Assembly (NCBI GenBank): GCA_964462325.1
Contig: CAYWYQ010000029.1
Location: 1 to 9,380 of the forward strand
Source: CAYFMS01 sp964462325
GTDB lineage: Bacteria; Patescibacteriota; Patescibacteriia; UBA9934
DNA: 9,380 nt
Reading direction: 5' to 3'
Positions within the stretch are counted from its first letter, which is position 1. Each line of letters starts with the position of its first letter. The notes under the pieces are model-generated. The model was not told the origin of the DNA, did not search any database, and saw only the letters and a program-made list of their open reading frames with translations. Positions 5,958 through 9,380 of the stretch are shown here, in pieces. A program made the position numbers and the translations under genes.

Positions 5958-6707
5958 TTATTTTGCTTCGACATCAACAATATCTGCCTTTACTTTTTTC
6001 TTCGGAAGGAAGATTTTGTAAAGAATGATGGTTAATACTGTTGTTGTAAGCCAGTACAGCATGATTCCTGCTGGTAGTGACGTAGACCCAATGATCAGTG
6101 TAAGTCCTGGGATGAAGAACATCATCATTCTTTGCATATTCGCTGCCATATCTTCATCCATGGCACCAGACGATTTCCTGACAGATTTTTCCGGTCTTTT
6201 CGACATGGTAAATCGGATCTGTAAATACTGAAAAATAGCAGCAAGTACAGCAAGCACAATGGATATTTCCGTTAGTGAAATTCCTAAGAATACGGAATTT
6301 AGCGTTTCAGGTACTTGCACAAAGCTATACAATATATCTTGATCAACAACTCCAATATCACCGCGTAATACCCTAAACAATGCAAGGAATACCGGCAATT
6401 GAATAAAGAGTGGTAAACAAGAGGCAAATGGATTCACATTATGATCCTTATAAATAGCCATTAATTCTTGTGCCATTTTTTCCTTATCATCCTTATATTG
6501 TTCGCGAATTTTCTTAATCTTTGGTTGCAGTTCCTGCATTTCTCTTTGCGAACGCATCGATTTGAAGGTGAGCGGGAATAATGCTCCCTTGATGATAATC
6601 GTAAGTATGATAATGGCGAGTCCGACATTTCCCGCCGTCAATATATCGCTGAGCCAAATCAATAAATTATAGATCGGATGAATGAGAAGAGCTTCAAAAA
6701 TATTCAT
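5958..6707 (-). CDS. yidC: Membrane protein insertase YidC/Oxa1/SpoIIIJ
   Basis: YidC inserts and folds membrane proteins alone or with SecYEG. The 249-residue form lacks the large periplasmic domain of proteobacterial YidC, like SpoIIIJ-type proteins, and has no lipoprotein Cys. The conserved core is plain: LTIIIKGALFPLT (35-47), the cytoplasmic helical hairpin QPKIKKIREQYKDDKEKMAQELMAIYK (61-87), then VNPFASCLPLFIQLPVFLALFRVL (91-114), and later segments near 145-165 and 194-233, with a basic tail (PKKKVK). The groove residue matching R366 of E. coli is Lys here (K40), a conservative change. The start follows the nusA stop after two bases (TAA-AT-ATG) with no Shine-Dalgarno, implying coupled translation. 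Pairing with nusA rather than with rnpA/rpmH is unusual for model bacteria. An intrinsic terminator follows. Confidence 0.96.
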   Translation of the reverse strand: MNIFEALLIHPIYNLLIWLSDILTAGNVGLAIIILTIIIKGALFPLTFKSMRSQREMQELQPKIKKIREQYKDDKEKMAQELMAIYKDHNVNPFASCLPLFIQLPVFLALFRVLRGDIGVVDQDILYSFVQVPETLNSVFLGISLTEISIVLAVLAAIFQYLQIRFTMSKRPEKSVRKSSGAMDEDMAANMQRMMMFFIPGLTLIIGSTSLPAGIMLYWLTTTVLTIILYKIFLPKKKVKADIVDVEAK

Positions 6708-6709
6708 AT

Positions 6710-8134
6710 TTATGTTTCGTCTACTTCTTCAGTATCTTCTTCATTCTCATCCTCAGACTCATTCTCAGCTTCAACCATTGATTCATCTTCTGAACTTTCA
6801 GCATCCTCAACAGCTTCCTCGATTTCTTCTGCAACTTCTTCCGCTATTTCCTCAATCTCTTCCTCAGTCTCTTCCACTATTTCTTCTACAGCATCTTCTA
6901 TTTCTTCTTCCGTTGCCGGAATATTTTCTTCCTCGGCATCAGAAATACCATCTTCTTCAGGTGTTTCACCTTCTGCAGCTTCTTCTTCAGATCCAGCCAC
7001 ATTTAATTTCCATCCGGTAAGCTTCGCCGCCAAACGAACATTTTGTCCACTTCGACCAATCGCTAAACTCAATTGATCCTGAGCAACAATAACCTGCGCT
7101 ACTCCTTCTTCGTCATCTAAATTAATCATCTCTACTTTTGCCGGAGCAAGCGCTGCACCAATAAACTGCTCTGCATCTGCACTCCACTCAATAATATCGA
7201 TCTTCTCGCCGCCAAGTTCATTAATAATCGTTTGAATGCGCATACCGCGTTGCCCTATACAAGCTCCTATTGGGTCAATAGAATCATCTTCACAGTGCAC
7301 AGCAACCTTTGATCGCGCACCTGCCTCTCTTGCAATTCCTTTAATTTGTACAATCCCATCCCCTACTTCTGGAATTTCAAGTTCAAAAAGAGCTTTCACG
7401 AGTGCTTCGCTCGTTCGAGAAAGTAAGATTTGTGGCCCGCGGGTACCAAGTGATACTTCTCGTACATGCACCTTAATTCTATCTCCAGAATTATATTGTT
7501 CAGATCGCATTTGATCTTCCGGAAGCAATACACCAGCTGTACGTCCTAGATCCACCAAAACAACACGACCTTCGCGTCGTTGAACGGTACCAATCAATAC
7601 TTCTCCTTCATGTTCTTTGAATTCATTATAAACAATTTCACGTTCTGCTTCTCGCAGTTTTTGCGTAATGACTTGTTTTGCCGTCATGGCAGCCATACGT
7701 CCAAACTCTGTTGCAACAGGTAATTCAGTACGCATGACATCACCGATTTCTGAACTCATCTTCAATACTTTTGCTTCCGAAATCATAATTTCTGTTTTCG
7801 GATTAAACAAAATTTCTTCTTCATCCATTGGTTCATGCGGAATGATATCTCCCGCTGCACGTGCTGCCTCTTTTGCCGCTTGCATTTCCGCTTGCCGCTC
7901 CTCCATCGCTGCTAATGCTTCTGGATCAACATCCTCAACAATAGTCTTCACGTCAAAGGCCTTTACGGAACCATCTGCCGCATCGAATTCTACTTCGATA
8001 TTTTGCATTTTATCCCCAAAATCCTTACGATATGCTGCTGCAAGTGCAGATTCAATCGTTTCCATTACCGCCTCATACGGTAATCCTTTTTCTTCACAAA
8101 TCTGCCGAATTGCAGATTCAATATCTGATGCCAT
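6710..8134 (-). CDS. nusA: Transcription termination/antitermination factor NusA
   Basis: NusA binds RNA polymerase and nascent RNA and tunes pausing, termination and antitermination. Taking ATG 8134 (MASDIESAIRQ) as start gives 474 residues. An in-frame ATG at 8152 adds MIIYIF, but neither has a clear ribosome-binding site. Using that 474-residue count, the layout is: N-terminal RNAP-binding domain (about 1-170), interrupted by a charged insertion around 70-112 (ALAAMEERQAEMQAAKEAAR onward); S1 domain around 176-226 (GEVLIGTVQRREGRVVLVDLG); KH1 with IGQRGMRI (293-300); KH2 with IGRSGQNVRLAAKL (359-372); then an acidic tail of 93 residues. That tail has 43 Glu and 8 Asp by my count and no Lys, Arg or His. 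The E. coli-type AR1/AR2 repeats are absent. Promoter and leader hairpin lie upstream; yidC follows directly. Confidence 0.97.
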   Translation of the reverse strand: MASDIESAIRQICEEKGLPYEAVMETIESALAAAYRKDFGDKMQNIEVEFDAADGSVKAFDVKTIVEDVDPEALAAMEERQAEMQAAKEAARAAGDIIPHEPMDEEEILFNPKTEIMISEAKVLKMSSEIGDVMRTELPVATEFGRMAAMTAKQVITQKLREAEREIVYNEFKEHEGEVLIGTVQRREGRVVLVDLGRTAGVLLPEDQMRSEQYNSGDRIKVHVREVSLGTRGPQILLSRTSEALVKALFELEIPEVGDGIVQIKGIAREAGARSKVAVHCEDDSIDPIGACIGQRGMRIQTIINELGGEKIDIIEWSADAEQFIGAALAPAKVEMINLDDEEGVAQVIVAQDQLSLAIGRSGQNVRLAAKLTGWKLNVAGSEEEAAEGETPEEDGISDAEEENIPATEEEIEDAVEEIVEETEEEIEEIAEEVAEEIEEAVEDAESSEDESMVEAENESEDENEEDTEEVDET

Positions 8135-8160
8135 AAATATATATATAATCATTTTCTAAA

Positions 8161-8188
8161 GAAGAAACCCGGCATCAGCCGAGTCTTC
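8161..8188 (-). terminator. Terminator-like hairpin between yraN and nusA
   Basis: On the minus strand CTCGGC-TGAT-GCCGGG (8183-8168) forms a six-base stem that includes one G·T wobble, extended outside by GAAG/CTTC (8188-8185 with 8164-8161) across a three-base A-rich bulge. It is followed by TTTCTTCTTT. The wobble would be a C·A mismatch on the + strand, so the structure favours minus-strand transcripts. It could end the yraN transcript, but because a promoter sits just upstream it would also be in the nusA leader, where it might attenuate. Confidence 0.6.
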
Positions 8189-8198
8189 ATCTGCCAGA

Positions 8199-8227
8199 AA
8201 TATAGCACTCTATTCTTATTTTGACAA
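8199..8227 (-). promoter_or_regulatory. Predicted nusA-yidC promoter
   Basis: On the minus strand TTGTCA (8227-8222, five of six) is followed after exactly 17 bases by TATATT (8204-8199, five of six), the best promoter in the window by combined match. The -35 lies in the last codons of yraN. Transcription would begin near 8191-8193, only a few bases before the hairpin at 8188-8161, leaving a leader of about 58 bases before ATG 8134. Confidence 0.65.
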
Positions 8228-8578
8228 GTCGATGTTCTCTATATGCACCATATCCTGCTCCGCGTCATGCTCAGTGATAGCAATGACATCAAAACGAACC
8301 TTCGGCATTTCGTTTAATCCAAGAATATATTGTTCTGCTGCCCGCATGAGATGTGTAATTTTTTGTCTGGTTACTGATTCTTCTGGATATCCAAATCTAT
8401 TACTCGACCTTGTTTTCACCTCAACAAAAATAATCTGATCGCCATCTGTAGCAATCAGATCTATTTCTCCGAATCGTGTTCTATAATTTTGTTCAAGGAT
8501 TTTATACCCTTTTTTCTCGAGTAATTTTTTTGCTCGCTGTTCTCCTGAACGCCCTAATACGATCCTCCGTAGAGACAT
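8216..8578 (-). CDS. yraN: YraN/UPF0102 endonuclease-fold protein
   Basis: The 120-residue protein is a standard-length UPF0102/YraN member with the PD-(D/E)XK nuclease fold seen in Holliday-junction resolvases; its cellular role is not settled. The catalytic-type residues are present: E13 in GRSGEQRA, GEID with D40 (37-40), and E53-V-K55 in IIFVEVKTRSS. RFDVIAI (95-101) forms the later conserved strand. It starts at ATG 8578, overlapping the upstream stop by one base (TAATG), so the two genes are translated together. The nusA promoter begins inside its 3' end, and a terminator-like hairpin lies 28-55 bases past its stop. Confidence 0.95.
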   Translation of the reverse strand: MSLRRIVLGRSGEQRAKKLLEKKGYKILEQNYRTRFGEIDLIATDGDQIIFVEVKTRSSNRFGYPEESVTRQKITHLMRAAEQYILGLNEMPKVRFDVIAITEHDAEQDMVHIENIDLSK

Positions 8579-8988
8579 TACCGTCGTTTTTTCTTAGGAA
8601 GATACTTATTTACTGCTGCGTTACTCCGATGCTGTTCTCGTTCTTTCGGAACGTGAATTTTTACATAATATGCAATGGACAGAACCCACGCACATACACC
8701 TAATCCCCAAATCAAAAACCAAAATCGTGCACCAAAAATAAAGAGTTCCTCATAACTGAACCACAGGAATAGCATTCCAATCCATCCCATTGTCGTGAAC
8801 ATGGTCGCTATTTTTTTATAGGTTCTGACCAAGAACATGTCTTCTTTTCTACGCCGAGCAACCATGGTAGCAATCGCTCCAAAAATCACACAAAGTGAGA
8901 AAAGAATAAAAAAGCTTCTGAAAAAAAATGGGGATAATGAAATCGGGTGCAATCGAAACCAGAAATTAAGCGTAAGTAGATTATTCAT
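8578..8988 (-). CDS. Small membrane protein of unknown function, coupled to yraN
   Basis: With ATG 8988 as start the product has 136 residues: an N-terminal stretch with FWFRLHPISLSPFFF, three hydrophobic helices (about 24-44, 63-79, 89-108), a cytoplasmic-looking basic loop RRRKEDMFLVRTYKK (45-59) between the first two, and a basic tail ending PKKKRR. The segment SYEELFIFGARFWFLIW (78-94) carries charged and aromatic residues between helices two and three. I recall similar proteins as uncharacterised in Patescibacteria, but cannot name a family. A frame extends upstream to GTG 9081, but ATG 8988 has AGG four bases before it and a promoter just upstream that would cut off the longer form. The stop overlaps the yraN start. 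Function is unknown; a role in envelope assembly is only a guess. Confidence 0.75.
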   Translation of the reverse strand: MNNLLTLNFWFRLHPISLSPFFFRSFFILFSLCVIFGAIATMVARRRKEDMFLVRTYKKIATMFTTMGWIGMLFLWFSYEELFIFGARFWFLIWGLGVCAWVLSIAYYVKIHVPKEREQHRSNAAVNKYLPKKKRR

Positions 8989-8998
8989 ATCGCCTGTA

Positions 8999-9026
8999 AT
9001 ATTACTAGATAGTCCTAAAGAGTCAA
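8999..9026 (-). promoter_or_regulatory. Predicted promoter of the membrane protein-yraN pair
   Basis: On the minus strand TTGACT (9026-9021, five of six) is followed after 16 bases by TAATAT (9004-8999, four of six). Transcription would start about 3-6 bases before or within the AGGCG preceding ATG 8988, again a very short leader. This supports ATG 8988 over GTG 9081. Confidence 0.5.
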
Positions 9027-9201
9027 GTTTTAAAAACACTGAACAATGACCTAACGGGACCGACTTTGCTGGTGTAAGCACTATTTCTCAATATATAATA
9101 AGAAGTAGGTCTCTTGTTTTAATGCCACAGCTAAAGCTACGGCGGTTCACCCTAGGTGACAGGAGAATCAACTTAAGACCCGACCTTTCACTTTCCGATT
9201 T

Positions 9202-9319
9202 AAGGTTCGACTTCTCGCATGAAGTACGGACCTTTCTCATCGAGGTTCAACCTCGCCGTACCGAGGTTCAACCTCGAGGTTGAACCTCGGGAATAAAGTC
9301 GGACCTCTCTTTCAGCAAC
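9202..9319. repeat. Mosaic repeat module A, right copy (118 bp)
   Basis: This corresponds to 259-323 but is 53 bases longer because 9238-9296 replaces six bases of the left copy. Pairing is kept despite sequence change: ACTTC/GAAGT (9210-9214/9221-9225, TCGCAT loop) replaces ACCTC/GAGGT of the left copy, a compensatory C-G to T-A change. The longer-range stem AGGTTCGACTT (9203-9213) with AAGTCGGACCT (9296-9306) spans 11 bases including one T·G wobble. Confidence 0.8.
9241..9290. repeat. Three GGTTSAACC palindromes, including a 30-bp perfect palindrome
   Basis: CGAGGTTCAACCTCG occurs at 9241-9255 and 9262-9276, and the variant with G in the centre at 9275-9289, overlapping the previous one by CG. 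The second and third units together (9261-9290) form a perfect 30-bp palindrome: the left half CCGAGGTTCAACCTC is the exact reverse complement of the right half, and the dyad axis falls in TCGA. Each unit is itself a 7+1+7 palindrome, so several alternative hairpins or a cruciform are possible. Confidence 0.9.
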
Positions 9320-9325
9320 AAAACC

Positions 9326-9380
9326 GTCCGCGAAGGATATTAGATGATATTTGTTTGAAGTTCGAGGACCGTAGCGGAGT
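9326..9380 (+). repeat. 55-bp perfect direct repeat (right copy, cut by window end)
   Basis: Identical to 465-519. It ends at the last base of the window, so the true length of the match is unknown. The 3' half of the stem-loop seen at 484-569 would lie beyond the edge. Confidence 0.9.

Larger units (their letters stand above)
9082..9380. other. Gene-free, repeat-rich right flank
   Basis: No coding sequence is seen. From the left it holds: an ordinary stretch with a small hairpin TCACC-CTA-GGTGA (9147-9159); text reading GCCGTAGCTTTAGC on the minus strand (9143-9130), which I recall as a common short repeat; a diverged copy of module A (9202-9319) enlarged by three GGTTSAACC palindromes; and the 55-bp direct repeat up to the last base. 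The order of modules matches the left flank, but the 141-bp segment at 324-464 is replaced here by six bases (9320-9325). Confidence 0.7.

Noticed and set aside
6678..7076. 132-codon Ser-rich plus-strand frame
   Set aside because: It is the antisense shadow of the Glu-rich NusA tail (GAA/GAG read backwards as TTC/CTC and, in this frame, Ser codons).
7668..8159. 163-codon plus-strand frame opposite nusA
   Set aside because: Lies antisense to the clearly conserved NusA N-terminal domain; no family resemblance.
8203..8210. CIRCE-like half-site TAGCACTC near the nusA promoter
   Set aside because: With nine-base spacing the partner half-site matches at only about two of nine positions on either side, so it is most likely chance.
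8989..9081. Longer GTG-start form of the small membrane protein
   Set aside because: The extra 31 residues are not membrane or conserved-looking, there is no ribosome-binding site, and a plausible promoter lies inside the extension.
9141..9165. tRNA-like text (GGTTCACC)
   Set aside because: Only a T-loop-like string is present; no acceptor, D or anticodon stems can be built around it.
465..9380. 8.9-kb composite transposon or genomic island bounded by direct repeats
   Set aside because: The enclosed genes are housekeeping (groESL, nusA, yidC, yraN); there is no transposase or integrase and no terminal inverted repeat, so the repeats are better explained as dispersed intergenic elements.

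Overview
The window looks like part of a Patescibacteria (Candidate Phyla Radiation, Parcubacteria-like) genome, probably a metagenome contig. This is an inference from several things: moderate-to-low G+C, a small-protein style of GroES/GroEL, a NusA with an extra charged N-terminal insertion and a long acidic tail, a winged-helix plus nucleotidyltransferase protein of a kind I associate with that group, very short mRNA leaders, and intergenic spaces full of short palindromes. No marker here fixes the lineage, and nothing indicates a non-standard genetic code.

All eight protein genes lie on the minus strand, so read the window from right to left. (1) 9082-9380 is a repeat-rich, gene-free flank. 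(2) 8578-8988 encodes a small three-helix membrane protein, fused by a TAATG overlap to yraN (UPF0102, 8216-8578). (3) A good promoter at the end of yraN, followed at once by a terminator-like hairpin, precedes nusA (6710-8134). yidC (5958-6707) follows two bases after the nusA stop and ends in a clear intrinsic terminator at 5912-5937. (4) A three-gene unit with overlapping ends runs from 5876 to 2723: a flippase-like (UPF0104/LPG-synthase-TM) membrane protein, a cytoplasmic nucleotidyltransferase-fold protein, and an O-antigen-ligase/polymerase-like membrane protein. It reads as a surface-glycan or lipid-linked-sugar module. (5) A CIRCE operator with a consensus -35 box in its spacer sits seven bases past the ligase stop and drives groES (2359-2661) and groEL (590-2251). 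(6) 1-589 is a second repeat-rich, gene-free flank.

The core genes are ordinary housekeeping: transcription elongation, membrane protein insertion and heat-shock chaperonins, plus one envelope module. The unexplained part is the two flanks. Both are mosaics of the same modules in the same orientation: GGTYNRACC-type palindromes, a small hairpin with a compensatory base change between copies, a 55-bp perfect direct repeat that forms the 5' half of a long G·A-rich stem-loop, and module-sized gains and losses between the copies. The last 55 bases of the window are exactly that repeat, which suggests an assembly break at a repeat.

I found no CRISPR array, tRNA, rRNA, transposase or defence gene. 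The strongest candidates for something undescribed are the mosaic palindromic/structured repeat family and the flippase-nucleotidyltransferase-ligase module.
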